Of a stretch of DNA of 54,560 nt, positions 18,719 to 27,619 are shown piece after piece; positions within the stretch are counted from its first letter, which is position 1; each line of letters starts with the position of its first letter. Source of the stretch: Pirellulales bacterium (GTDB lineage: Bacteria; Planctomycetota; Planctomycetia; Pirellulales; JACPPG01); assembly GCA_036490175.1 (NCBI GenBank), contig DASXEJ010000102.1, positions 1 to 54,560 of the forward strand, read 5' to 3'. Below the pieces are notes generated by a model, which was not told where the DNA came from, did no database searches, and was given only the letters and a program-made list of their open reading frames with translations. A program made the translations under genes and the position numbers.

Positions 18719-21700
18719 TCACGGTTCTGTGCTCCGTGGCTCCGGCCTCTGTCGCTGGACAATCCGCTGTCGCAACGCCAAGGCCATGATGGTCATCAGA
18801 AATCCGATGCTACCGCCGACGACGGGGCCCCAGGGAAGAGCTACAAAGCCGGCCCACGCCAGGCTCCAACCGATAGCCGCGCCGGCCAAGCTACCAAGCA
18901 GAGAGGTAGCAATGCGGCGCGTCGACCCGCGCCGCGCGCCGCGCGCTTCGCCATAGCCCTGGATCACGTAGAAGAAGACCGGTGTGAGAAAGATGCCGAA
19001 CAGTGTCACGCCGAGCATGCCGCTGAAGACAGCCGTTCCCAGCGAGCGGCGCATTTCGGCCCCTGCGCCCTCGGCCACGACTAGCGGTACTACGCCCAGA
19101 ATAAATGCCAACGAGGTCATCAGGATCGGCCGCAGGCGCAGCCGGGAAGCTTCCTTGGTCACCTCGAAGCGCGGACGGCCTTCCTCGTGCAACTGGCGCG
19201 CGAACTCGACGATCAAAATGGCATTCTTGCACGCCAACCCAACGAGTACGACCAAGCCGATTTGTACGAAGATATTCACAGAGGTCTTGGTATAGAGAAC
19301 ACCCACCACCGAGCAGAGCAAGCAGAGCGGCACGACCAAAATCACGGCCAGCGGCAGAGACCAGCTTTCGTATAGCGCCGCGAGAGCCAGAAAGACACAG
19401 ACCACGGCCAGCGCAAACACGTACATGGCGGTATTGCCCGCGCGAATCTGCATGAACATCAACTCGGTCCACTCGGCCTTCATCGACAGGGGCAGGTTTT
19501 CTGCCACAAGTCGATCGATGGTCGCGATCGCGTCACCCGTGCTGACATCGGGATGCGTGTTGCCGATGATCGGCGCGGCCGAATATAAGTTATAGCGCGT
19601 GGCGAAAATGGGGCCGCCAATTTCGCGCACATTCACAAGCGTTCCCAACAGGACCATTTGTCCTAGCCCGTTGCGCACTTGCAGCAGATTGATATCCGAC
19701 GTGCGATCGCGAAAATCTCCTTCCGCCTGTAGCGTAACCTGCCAGTACCGCCCAAAGGCGTTGAAGCTATTGACATACAGCGAGCCCAGGTAAATCTGCA
19801 AAGTCTGATCCAACTCGTCGAGCGAAACACCCAGCGTCGCAACCTTGGCGCGATCGATATCCAGGTAGAGCTGTGGTGTGTTCGATCGGAACTGCGTTGA
19901 GACACCGGTCAGGCCGGGTTCGGCTTGCATCTTTTGAATTAGCTTTTCGGTTTGGCGTTGCAAGGTGGCCAAGCCCATGCCGGCGCTATCCTCGACCATC
20001 AGCTTGAATCCACCCGCTACGCTGAGGCCTGGGACAGGTGGTGCCCCGTAGACTGTCACCTGCGCGTCCTTGACTTCTTTCTTCCAGGCAGCGCGCAGCC
20101 GGGCCATGATCGCGATGTCGGTCATGGCCGGCCCCTTTCGCTCTTCGAAGGGGGCCAGCACCACGAACATAGAACCGAAGTTCGAACTATTGGCTTGTTG
20201 CAAAAATGACAAGCCGGCCACCGTTGTCGTATGGGCTACTCCGTCGGTCTGTAACGAAATCTTTTCAATCTGCGCGATGGCTTCTCGGGTACGCGTTAAC
20301 GATGCCGAGTCCGGCAATTGGATATTGACGATCAACCGGCCCTGATCTTGTTGCGGAATGAATCCGGTGGGCGCCTGTACGAACACCCAATACGTCAGCA
20401 CGACCAGCCCCACGTACGCCAACAGCACCAGGGCACTGATCCGCAACATAATGCCTACAACCCAAGCGTAGGCCGCGGTACTCGCGCCAAACACCGCGTT
20501 GAATGTTCGATAGAACAACGACAGTAGCAGAGAGGGGCGCAGGAGGAGCGCTACATGAAAGCGCCGCGGGCCACCGTCGGTGCTTGGCGCGGCGTGTTCC
20601 TTGCGATGAAGCAAGATCGCAGCCAGCGCCGGGCTAAGCGTGAGCGAATTGATCGCCGAGAAAACCGTCGACACCGCGATCGTTACAGCGAACTGCCGAA
20701 AGAACTGTCCGATGATGCCGCTGATAAAGGCACACGGCACAAACACTGCACACAATACCAATGCCACGGCAATCACGGGCCCTGTGACTTCTTCCATGGC
20801 CTTGCGGGTGGCGTCGCGCGGGCTCAAACCTTGCTCCAGCCAGCGTTCGACGTTCTCGACCACAACAATGGCGTCGTCGACCACGATGCCAATGGCTAAC
20901 ACCAGACCGAACAGCGAAATGTTGTTCAGGCTGAAGCCCAGGACCAACATCACGGCAAACGTGCCCACAATGGCCACCGGCACGGCGATCAATGGAATGA
21001 TCATCGCCCGCCAGTTCTGCAAAAACACCATCACGACGACGCCGACGAGCACGACGGCTTCGAAGAGAGTTTGCACCACATCCGCCACCGACTCGCGGAT
21101 AAACGGAGTGATGTCGTAGGCGATCGCGAAATCGACGCCTTCGGGAAAGCGCGTCCGCAGTTGATCCATCTTGCTGCGCACGCGATCGGCCACGTCGAGC
21201 GCATTGGTGCCCGGCAGCATGCGGATTCCCAGCCCCACCGAGGGCTGACCATCGAAGGTACACGCCTGATTGTAGTTTTGCGCTCCCAGTTCGACGCGGG
21301 CGACGTCGCGCAGGCGGACAATCGTGGCCGATGGATTAAGCGGCCCGTGCCCCATGGTCGCGCCGCTGATCGTGCCGTTGCCTCCGGCTGCCGACATACT
21401 GCCTGCCGACAGACCGGTCATGGCGCTAGAGGTTGCACCGCTGGCCATGGTCCCGGGGCCGGACGTCGTGTTAGTAGTGGTTCCGCCCGAGGCGGCGCCG
21501 CCGGTTGTTCCGCCGCCATTGCTGGCCCCGCCGCCGGCCGTCGTTCCCCCGCCGCCAGCCATCGCGCCGCCCCCGGTCGCACCGCCACCTGTAACGCCAC
21601 TGATCGATTGCACGCCGACCGATGACGAGTTAGTCGAGGAGGTTGTGCCCACGCCCGATGTGCTTGTGGCGGTCGAGAGCGGCGCCGTCGAAACTCCGCC

Positions 21701-22615
21701 ACCGATGTTGCTGGCCACGACTCGCGCGCTCACCACGCCTCCCATCGTCGCGAAGTTCTGAATCGGGCTAATCGAGCCGGGCAAAGCCAGTCCGACGGCA
21801 CGTTTTGACGGCGACGCGGCCAATGCCGGTCCAGTGGGACGATTCTGGCCCACCTTGACGATGATGTCGGCGAATTGCTCCGGCAAGGAAAGTCGGCCGA
21901 GCGTTGTGATAGGCATCTGCGACGTCTGACCGCCATTCACCGGCGGTTGTCCGATCTGTCCGGCAGCCGCCTCGATATTCTGACTGCGGATTGCCTTGGC
22001 CACGTCGCTGGCCGTCATGTTGCGCGATGCCAGCTTTTGCGGATCGAGCCAGGCGCGAATGCTGTAGTCCCGTTGCCCCATGAACGTAATGTCGGAAACA
22101 CCCGCCACGCGAAATAACTCGTCTTTGACGTAAATCATGGCGAAGTTGCTGAGATAGACGTCGTCGTAGCGATGGTCCGGCGACGTGAAGTTGATAATCA
22201 TCAGCAGGTCTGGCGTCTTTTTCTTGATCGTTATGCCCTGCTGCTGCACCTGATTAGGCAATTGCGGCATGGCCAGCGCCACGCGGTTTTGCACCATCAC
22301 CAAGGCGGTATTTAAGTCGATTCCCAGATCGAATGTGACTGTAAGCGTGTACGAGCCGTCGTTGCCCATCTGGGACGACATGTACAGCATGCCCTGGACG
22401 CCATTGACCTGCTGCTCAATAGGGGCGGCAACAGTAGCCGCGACGACTTGAGCGCTCGCGCCGGGATAATTGATCGAGACCTGTACCGAGGGAGGAGTGA
22501 TCTGTGGATATTGCGCAATGGGCAGGTTCACGGCGGCGATCCCGCCGGCCAGCGTAATGACAATCGACAACACTGCCGCAAAGATCGGTCGATCGATGAA
22601 GAAGTGTGAAATCAT
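18719..22615 (-). CDS. RND efflux pump, inner-membrane permease (HAE1 family), enlarged, first of two
   Basis: At 1,298 residues this is about 250 longer than typical AcrB-like pumps. The core is intact: SHFFIDRPIFAAVLSIV at the N-terminus, the TM4 Asp pair in GIVVDDAIVVVENVE and the TM10 lysine in GLACKNAILIVEF. The extra length has two sources. A Gly/Ser/Thr/Ala-rich insert covers residues about 256-430, between FADIIVKV and VRLRDVARVELG in the first periplasmic half. A C-terminal extension of about 76 residues (1223-1298) contains two further hydrophobic stretches and a basic tail. Without both it would be of normal size. It is placed directly after the adaptor gene (150 bases) and before the second pump. 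Whether the two pumps form a mixed trimer, as MdtB/MdtC do, cannot be told from sequence. Confidence 0.93.
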   Translation of the reverse strand: MISHFFIDRPIFAAVLSIVITLAGGIAAVNLPIAQYPQITPPSVQVSINYPGASAQVVAATVAAPIEQQVNGVQGMLYMSSQMGNDGSYTLTVTFDLGIDLNTALVMVQNRVALAMPQLPNQVQQQGITIKKKTPDLLMIINFTSPDHRYDDVYLSNFAMIYVKDELFRVAGVSDITFMGQRDYSIRAWLDPQKLASRNMTASDVAKAIRSQNIEAAAGQIGQPPVNGGQTSQMPITTLGRLSLPEQFADIIVKVGQNRPTGPALAASPSKRAVGLALPGSISPIQNFATMGGVVSARVVASNIGGGVSTAPLSTATSTSGVGTTSSTNSSSVGVQSISGVTGGGATGGGAMAGGGGTTAGGGASNGGGTTGGAASGGTTTNTTSGPGTMASGATSSAMTGLSAGSMSAAGGNGTISGATMGHGPLNPSATIVRLRDVARVELGAQNYNQACTFDGQPSVGLGIRMLPGTNALDVADRVRSKMDQLRTRFPEGVDFAIAYDITPFIRESVADVVQTLFEAVVLVGVVVMVFLQNWRAMIIPLIAVPVAIVGTFAVMLVLGFSLNNISLFGLVLAIGIVVDDAIVVVENVERWLEQGLSPRDATRKAMEEVTGPVIAVALVLCAVFVPCAFISGIIGQFFRQFAVTIAVSTVFSAINSLTLSPALAAILLHRKEHAAPSTDGGPRRFHVALLLRPSLLLSLFYRTFNAVFGASTAAYAWVVGIMLRISALVLLAYVGLVVLTYWVFVQAPTGFIPQQDQGRLIVNIQLPDSASLTRTREAIAQIEKISLQTDGVAHTTTVAGLSFLQQANSSNFGSMFVVLAPFEERKGPAMTDIAIMARLRAAWKKEVKDAQVTVYGAPPVPGLSVAGGFKLMVEDSAGMGLATLQRQTEKLIQKMQAEPGLTGVSTQFRSNTPQLYLDIDRAKVATLGVSLDELDQTLQIYLGSLYVNSFNAFGRYWQVTLQAEGDFRDRTSDINLLQVRNGLGQMVLLGTLVNVREIGGPIFATRYNLYSAAPIIGNTHPDVSTGDAIATIDRLVAENLPLSMKAEWTELMFMQIRAGNTAMYVFALAVVCVFLALAALYESWSLPLAVILVVPLCLLCSVVGVLYTKTSVNIFVQIGLVVLVGLACKNAILIVEFARQLHEEGRPRFEVTKEASRLRLRPILMTSLAFILGVVPLVVAEGAGAEMRRSLGTAVFSGMLGVTLFGIFLTPVFFYVIQGYGEARGARRGSTRRIATSLLGSLAGAAIGWSLAWAGFVALPWGPVVGGSIGFLMTIMALALRQRIVQRQRPEPRSTEP

Positions 22616-22765
22616 GCGCTGCGATCAGTCAACGGAAATGTGTTCGATGCGGCGACCACGCCGGCGACCCGACGCCTGTGTCACAACAATCACCGCGGCG
22701 TGGGTATGGCAAACTCGAGCGGTCGCTGGGCTTGATTCTTGTCCAGGGGAAACGGTCCTCTCAGA

Positions 22766-23944
22766 TTACTCGGCGCTCTTGGATTCGGCAGGCGTCTCCT
22801 GTGTACCCAGCGAAGGCATCGGCATTTTCTCTGGCTGGACCTGCATGCGCGGACGGACTTGCTGCAAGGCGCCAACCACAACCCACTCGTCCCCCTTAAG
22901 ACCCTCCTGAACGACTCGTAAACCGTCGCTCTCCAGCGGACCCGTCGTGACACGGCGATATTGCACCGTGTTATCTGCATCGATGACATAGACGTACTTA
23001 AGTCCCTGATCGGCCACGATCGCTGCGTCGACGACTAGCACTGCCGGGTGAGGCTCTCCGATCGGCAAACGCATCCGCAGGAACATGCCGGGAGAGAGCA
23101 ATCGAAATCCTGTGGCTGGCTTGGGATTGGGAAAGACGCCACGCCACGAGATGCTGCCGGTGGTCGGATTAACCTGATTGTTGACGAAGTTAATATTCCC
23201 TTGGTGCGGGAATCCTTCTTCCCCCGGCAGCCCCATGAGAACCGGCACCTGTCCGCGCTGGGGCACGGGGATGCGGCCTTCGCTGACGGCCCGCCTGATA
23301 CGCAGCAACGTGGTTTCATCCACGTCGAAATAGGCATACATGGGGTCGGTTGAAACGACGGTTGTTAGCAGCGTCTGATCTTGCACGACCAGGTTGCCGC
23401 GGGTGAGGAAGTAGCGGCTGATCTGACCGTTGATCGGGGACGTGACCTTGGTGAAATCCAGATTCAGCTTGTAGACCTCCAAGCTAGCCTGGTAGGCGGC
23501 GACCTGTGCTTCGGCCTCGCCGACCGCCGCCTTGTCCTGGTCCAGTTGCTGCAAGCTAACGGCGCCAGGCGTTTTCGCGATGTTGATGTCGCGGGCATAA
23601 GTAGTACGAGAGAGCGCAAGCTGCGCTTCGTAGAGTTTGAGCAGTCCTTCGGCCTGATCGAGCTGCGCCTTATAAGGACGAGGGTCAACGACAAATAGCA
23701 GGTCCCCCTCTTTGACCTCGGCCCCTTCGCTGAAGGGCATTTGTACGAGGTAGCCCGTCACTCGCGGACGGATATCGACGGATTCCACGGCGTCGGTGCG
23801 GCCGGTGAAGTCGACGTAGTCGGTGACTTCCCGCTTCACCGGTTGGCTGCACGGGACGACTGGTGCCTGCGGCGGTGCGACCTTAGAGGTCCGGCTACCG
23901 CAACCCGCGGCCATGCCGATCAGCAGCAGAAATAAGACCGGCAT
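22766..23944 (-). CDS. Periplasmic adaptor of RND efflux system (HlyD/MFP family lipoprotein)
   Basis: The 392-residue product begins with a lipoprotein signal (VLFLLLIGMAAGC) and then shows the adaptor layout: a lipoyl/biotinyl half-motif (VDIRPRVTGYLVQMPFSEG-EVKEGDLLFVVDP), an alpha-hairpin with SLQQLDQDKAAVGEAEAQV, the second lipoyl half (TKVTSPINGQISRYF), a beta-barrel and a membrane-proximal domain. It links the inner-membrane pumps to the outer-membrane channel. I chose the ATG at 23944, with GAGGA about 11 bases upstream, because the signal starts there; starts further upstream (GTG 23968, start at 24136) add charged residues. It is the first gene of the minus-strand efflux operon and is divergent from the channel gene. 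Confidence 0.92.
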   Translation of the reverse strand: MPVLFLLLIGMAAGCGSRTSKVAPPQAPVVPCSQPVKREVTDYVDFTGRTDAVESVDIRPRVTGYLVQMPFSEGAEVKEGDLLFVVDPRPYKAQLDQAEGLLKLYEAQLALSRTTYARDINIAKTPGAVSLQQLDQDKAAVGEAEAQVAAYQASLEVYKLNLDFTKVTSPINGQISRYFLTRGNLVVQDQTLLTTVVSTDPMYAYFDVDETTLLRIRRAVSEGRIPVPQRGQVPVLMGLPGEEGFPHQGNINFVNNQVNPTTGSISWRGVFPNPKPATGFRLLSPGMFLRMRLPIGEPHPAVLVVDAAIVADQGLKYVYVIDADNTVQYRRVTTGPLESDGLRVVQEGLKGDEWVVVGALQQVRPRMQVQPEKMPMPSLGTQETPAESKSAE

Positions 23945-24591
23945 CCGACAGAGAATTCCTCGGTTCACAATGTGAGTTCCAGAGAATCGAAGTGATGACT
24001 TTCGTGTCGCAGACGAGTGATGGTGGGCGTGATTCTGGTTGGTCCGCGCGTCTCTACCGACGCGGCGCGACACGATCCGCCGAGCTCGGTGAACGACGCG
24101 GCCCAGCGCTGTTGTACTCGTGACGATCACGCCCAATCAAGCGGGGGAATCGTCGCCGCGACGCGTTCGATCACTCAATTTGGTGGGTTCTGGCCAGCAA
24201 CATCGGTCGCGCCAGGCCGAAGTTCCTTGCGTTGCGCGGCGACATCTGTGACGAACCTTACATTTTCGTTCGCTGGATCTTGGGCGTTCAGAATCATGGA
24301 ATCGGCGTGGTCTCTCGGGATCGAATGAAAAAACTCGCGGGCCGAGCGAAAGCGTCTACCGACGGTTGTCGCTGACTATCCGGTCAAAGAATTCCGCGAT
24401 CCGTGTGACCGAGCGTCGCAAAAAATGGTGCTTCAGTTCGGTCCGGCGATTGAACGCTATCGATGCTTGCTCACAGGTCCGCACCGCAGGCCAGTGATCC
24501 GGGCGACCGATAGCCGCCTGGCACCCAACCGCGCAATCTCGGTGGCCTAGGAAAACGTTCGTAAATAATTTGGTCGGGGAAGCAGTAGCGA
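23945..24591. other. Divergent intergenic region between efflux adaptor and channel genes
   Basis: About 650 bases (more if the channel starts later than annotated) separate the adaptor and channel genes. This is long for such a region, yet I see no regulator gene, RNA gene or clear palindrome in it. It should contain the two divergent promoters. Confidence 0.45.
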
Positions 24592-26472
24592 TTGTGCCGA
24601 TATTACCGCCGGGGAGTCTTGTTGGCCGTTCGCGGGCGTGGGGCCGTGCGAACCTTGGATCACAACCACGTGAGCACGTACACCCCGGCATTCCGAGCCT
24701 TGCGCCCCGCCGTGGACGTGGGGAAAGAACGTCGGCAATTCCGTCGGCCGTGGTGGGTCCTATCGTTACTGCTCCCGTTGTTGGCTGCCGCGGGTTGCAC
24801 TCCCTGGCGCGACTATATCCGCAACGGCCTAAAGGTCGGCCCGAACTATCGGCGACCGCCAGCTCCGGTAGCATCACAATGGATCGATGCGGCCGACCCA
24901 CGCGTTCGGTCGCAGGAAGTGAGCCTGCGAAACTGGTGGACGGTCTTTAACGATCCTGTGCTCAATTCGCTGATCGACACGGCCTACCGGCAGAACCTGA
25001 CTTTGCGCGACGCCGGCTTCCGCGTGCTTCAAGCCCGCGCCCAATTAGGAATTGCCGTCGGGTTGTTTTTCCCACAAACGCAGACCATGAATGGCGACTT
25101 CCTTCGCGAAGCCGCGACTAGGAACACCGCCAACCGTAGCTTCATTGCCAAGCGGTACTACGATCAATGGGACTACGGTTTCAACCTGGCCTGGGAGATT
25201 GACTTTTGGGGCCGCTTCCGTCGCATGATCGAAGCAGCCGACGCGCGCTTGAACGTCTCTGTCGAAGGATACGATGGCGTGCTGGTAACGCTGCTCGGCG
25301 ATGTTGCCGCCGCTTACGTGCAAATCCGCACGCTCGAACGCGAGATTGAGCTGACGCAGAAAAACGTGCAGCTGCAATACCAGACCCTGGTGCTGGCCGA
25401 TGCGCGATTCCAAGGGGGCACGGCCACGCGTCTCGATGTGGAACAGGCCAAGACTGTCATGAAGGCTACCGAGGCCCAGATCCCGGGCCTGAAGATCAGT
25501 CTGCGACAGGCCAACAACCGACTCTGCATTCTGATGGGAATGCCGCCCGAGGACTTGCAGAAGCGGATCGGCCCGGGGCAAATCCCCACGGCGCCTCGCG
25601 ACGTGGTCGTCGGCATTCCCGCCGACCTGCTGCGTCGCCGGCCCGACGTGCGTGCCGCCGAGCGCGCGGCCGCTGCCCAATCCGCGCAGATCGGCATCGC
25701 CGAGGCGGAGTTCTATCCGCATATTTCGCTCGTAGGCACGCTCGACTACTCCAGTCAAAGCTTTCATAACCTGATCGACCCCGGATCGTTCTCGGGCATC
25801 GTCGGCCCCTCTTATTCGTGGAACATTCTTAACTACGGTCGCATCCTTAATAACGTCCGGGCACAGAATGCGCTGTTTCAGCAGCTGGTCGTCGACTATC
25901 AGATGGCAGTCTTGAACGCGGCCGAAGAGGCCGAAGACGGACTGGTCACGTTCCTCGAGTCGCAGGAACAGACAAAATCGCAGTCTGAAGCCGTAGAAGC
26001 GGCTCAAAACGCGGTAGATATTTCACTGGCGCAATACCAGGGGGGCCAAGTCGACTTCAATCGTGTGGCTGTGCTCGAGTTGCAATTGGTCCAGCAGCAA
26101 AACTTGTTGGCGCAAGCGCGCGGTCAGATCGCGACCGGATTGATCAACGTCTATCGCGCCTTGGGAGGGGGTTGGGAGCTGCGCCTCGACAACCCACAAG
26201 CATTACCCGAGGTGGCACTCGCAGCGCCGAACAGCACTCCTGAAACGACAGACAAATCGCAGGAAGCGATTCCGACGCCGACGGGTCAGTCCTCGACACA
26301 ATTACCAGTGCCACCACCTGTGCTGCCCAACGCACAGCCGCCAAACGCACCGTCGAATACGCCGTCCAATGCCCCCCCGAGCATCCCGCCGACGGTGCCG
26401 CCAATCACAGCGCCAAGCCCACTGCCGAATTCGCTACCGAGCGCACCGCCCGCGGCGATTCCAGCTCCCTAG
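24592..26472 (+). CDS. Outer-membrane efflux channel lipoprotein (TolC/NodT family)
   Basis: The product has a lipoprotein signal (VLSLLLPLLAAAGC, Cys near residue 69 of the longest form), then VGPNYRRPPAP, a family hallmark, and two repeats of the OEP fold, including NWWTVFNDPVLNSLIDTAY, GGTATRLDVEQAKT and VGIPADLLRRRPDVRAAE. It forms the outer-membrane exit duct for the pump. The longest frame begins at a TTG at 24592; the real start is probably closer to the signal, perhaps GTG 24670, but no strong ribosome site decides it. The last 90 or so residues are an unusual Pro/Ser/Asn/Ala-rich tail that ordinary NodT proteins lack. The gene is divergent from the adaptor. Confidence 0.9.
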   Translation: MCRYYRRGVLLAVRGRGAVRTLDHNHVSTYTPAFRALRPAVDVGKERRQFRRPWWVLSLLLPLLAAAGCTPWRDYIRNGLKVGPNYRRPPAPVASQWIDAADPRVRSQEVSLRNWWTVFNDPVLNSLIDTAYRQNLTLRDAGFRVLQARAQLGIAVGLFFPQTQTMNGDFLREAATRNTANRSFIAKRYYDQWDYGFNLAWEIDFWGRFRRMIEAADARLNVSVEGYDGVLVTLLGDVAAAYVQIRTLEREIELTQKNVQLQYQTLVLADARFQGGTATRLDVEQAKTVMKATEAQIPGLKISLRQANNRLCILMGMPPEDLQKRIGPGQIPTAPRDVVVGIPADLLRRRPDVRAAERAAAAQSAQIGIAEAEFYPHISLVGTLDYSSQSFHNLIDPGSFSGIVGPSYSWNILNYGRILNNVRAQNALFQQLVVDYQMAVLNAAEEAEDGLVTFLESQEQTKSQSEAVEAAQNAVDISLAQYQGGQVDFNRVAVLELQLVQQQNLLAQARGQIATGLINVYRALGGGWELRLDNPQALPEVALAAPNSTPETTDKSQEAIPTPTGQSSTQLPVPPPVLPNAQPPNAPSNTPSNAPPSIPPTVPPITAPSPLPNSLPSAPPAAIPAP

Positions 26473-26514
26473 CGCTCTGGTATGATTGCGACGCGGCCAC
26501 GGACGACGCACAGC

Positions 26515-27573
26515 TCAGGCGCGCGAGCGGGCACTTTGCTGCCGGGCAAGTTGCACGGTGATTTCCGCGGCGATGTCGGCGAGCGGCAGACATTGGCGGA
26601 CCGCCTTGAGATCGACCGCTGCTTTGGGCATGCCGTAGACGACGCTCGTCGCCTGATCTTGCGCGACCGTGTACCAACTGGCTTGTTGCAACAGCTGCAT
26701 CCCCCGCGCCCCGTCTGATCCCATGCCGGTGAGCAGCACAGCGACACCACTGCCAGGCCAGTAACGTGCCAGGCTGGAGAATAACGCATCGATCGACGGC
26801 CGATATGGGTAATTGGCCGGCTCCGACGTATAGCTCAGACGCTGATCGCGCTGCAGCACTAGATTGTCGTCCGTACCAGCCAGCAGCACGATCCCGGGCG
26901 TAGGCTCGTCGCGTTGCCGAGCGAGCCGAACCGGAAGCCGCGATCGGCTCGCCAACCAGCTTGCCAGACCCGGGGCAAACTCGGCGGCAATATGTTGAAC
27001 GACCAGCACGGCCGCCGGACAGTCTGGCGGCAACGCGGACAAGATCTGTGCGACCGCCTCGGGACCACCCGTCGACGCGCCCAACGCGACTATCGAGGGC
27101 CGCGGTTGCGACGGAACGTTTTCCGAAGTGGCAGAGTGGGCACTGAATAATTTGCTGGGCTCCGCGCGCAGAGTGGAAAACTGCTGCGTGCGCGCTAGCT
27201 TGGCGATTCGCGCCAAGATCGCCTCGCCGTCTCGGACCTTGCCGTCCGGACCGAACGTCGGTGTGTTCACGGCGTCCAGCCCTCCCTCGCCCATCGCGGC
27301 ATAAACCTGGTTGAGGTTGCCCGTCACGCTCGAGGTAACAAGCAAGATCGGGCAAGGCGTGGCGGCCATGATTTGCCGCGTGGCTTCGACGCCGTCCATC
27401 ACCGGCATGACCAGGTCCATCAGAATAATGTCGGGGCGATCCTGGGCTGCGCGGCGCACGGCTTCGGCGCCGTTTTCGGCCAGCCAGGCGATGGTATGCT
27501 CGGGCGCAGAGAGCACGATGCGACGCAATACTTCGCGTGCCAGGGCCAGGTCGTTGACAATTGCGATACGCAT
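26515..27573 (-). CDS. CheB-type protein-glutamate methylesterase (WspF-like)
   Basis: The 352-residue product has an N-terminal receiver domain with the phospho-acceptor Asp53 in LMDLVMPVMDG and a C-terminal CheB catalytic domain with the triad Ser167 (GASTGG), His194 (VVQHI) and Asp287 (GMGSDGARG). It removes methyl groups from receptor glutamates when phosphorylated by CheA and so resets the pathway. It is the last gene of the chemosensory cluster, 46 bases after the CheA gene, the position of wspF in Pseudomonas. In that system loss of the esterase locks the pathway on. Its stop lies 42 bases from the convergent efflux channel gene. Confidence 0.94.
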   Translation of the reverse strand: MRIAIVNDLALAREVLRRIVLSAPEHTIAWLAENGAEAVRRAAQDRPDIILMDLVMPVMDGVEATRQIMAATPCPILLVTSSVTGNLNQVYAAMGEGGLDAVNTPTFGPDGKVRDGEAILARIAKLARTQQFSTLRAEPSKLFSAHSATSENVPSQPRPSIVALGASTGGPEAVAQILSALPPDCPAAVLVVQHIAAEFAPGLASWLASRSRLPVRLARQRDEPTPGIVLLAGTDDNLVLQRDQRLSYTSEPANYPYRPSIDALFSSLARYWPGSGVAVLLTGMGSDGARGMQLLQQASWYTVAQDQATSVVYGMPKAAVDLKAVRQCLPLADIAAEITVQLARQQSARSRA

Positions 27574-27619
27574 TCCTAACGGAGTCCTACGTAGTTCCTG
27601 CGGCCAAGTGCGAACCTCA

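Noticed and set aside
21440..21620. GGT/GCC-rich repeats in the RND pump as a CRISPR or tandem-repeat element
   Set aside because: The repeats are imperfect codon-level Gly/Ala/Thr runs in frame with the pump; there are no regular spacers.
25045..26007. 320-codon open frame on the minus strand
   Set aside because: It is antisense to the efflux channel gene, which is clearly coding; no domain can be read in it.
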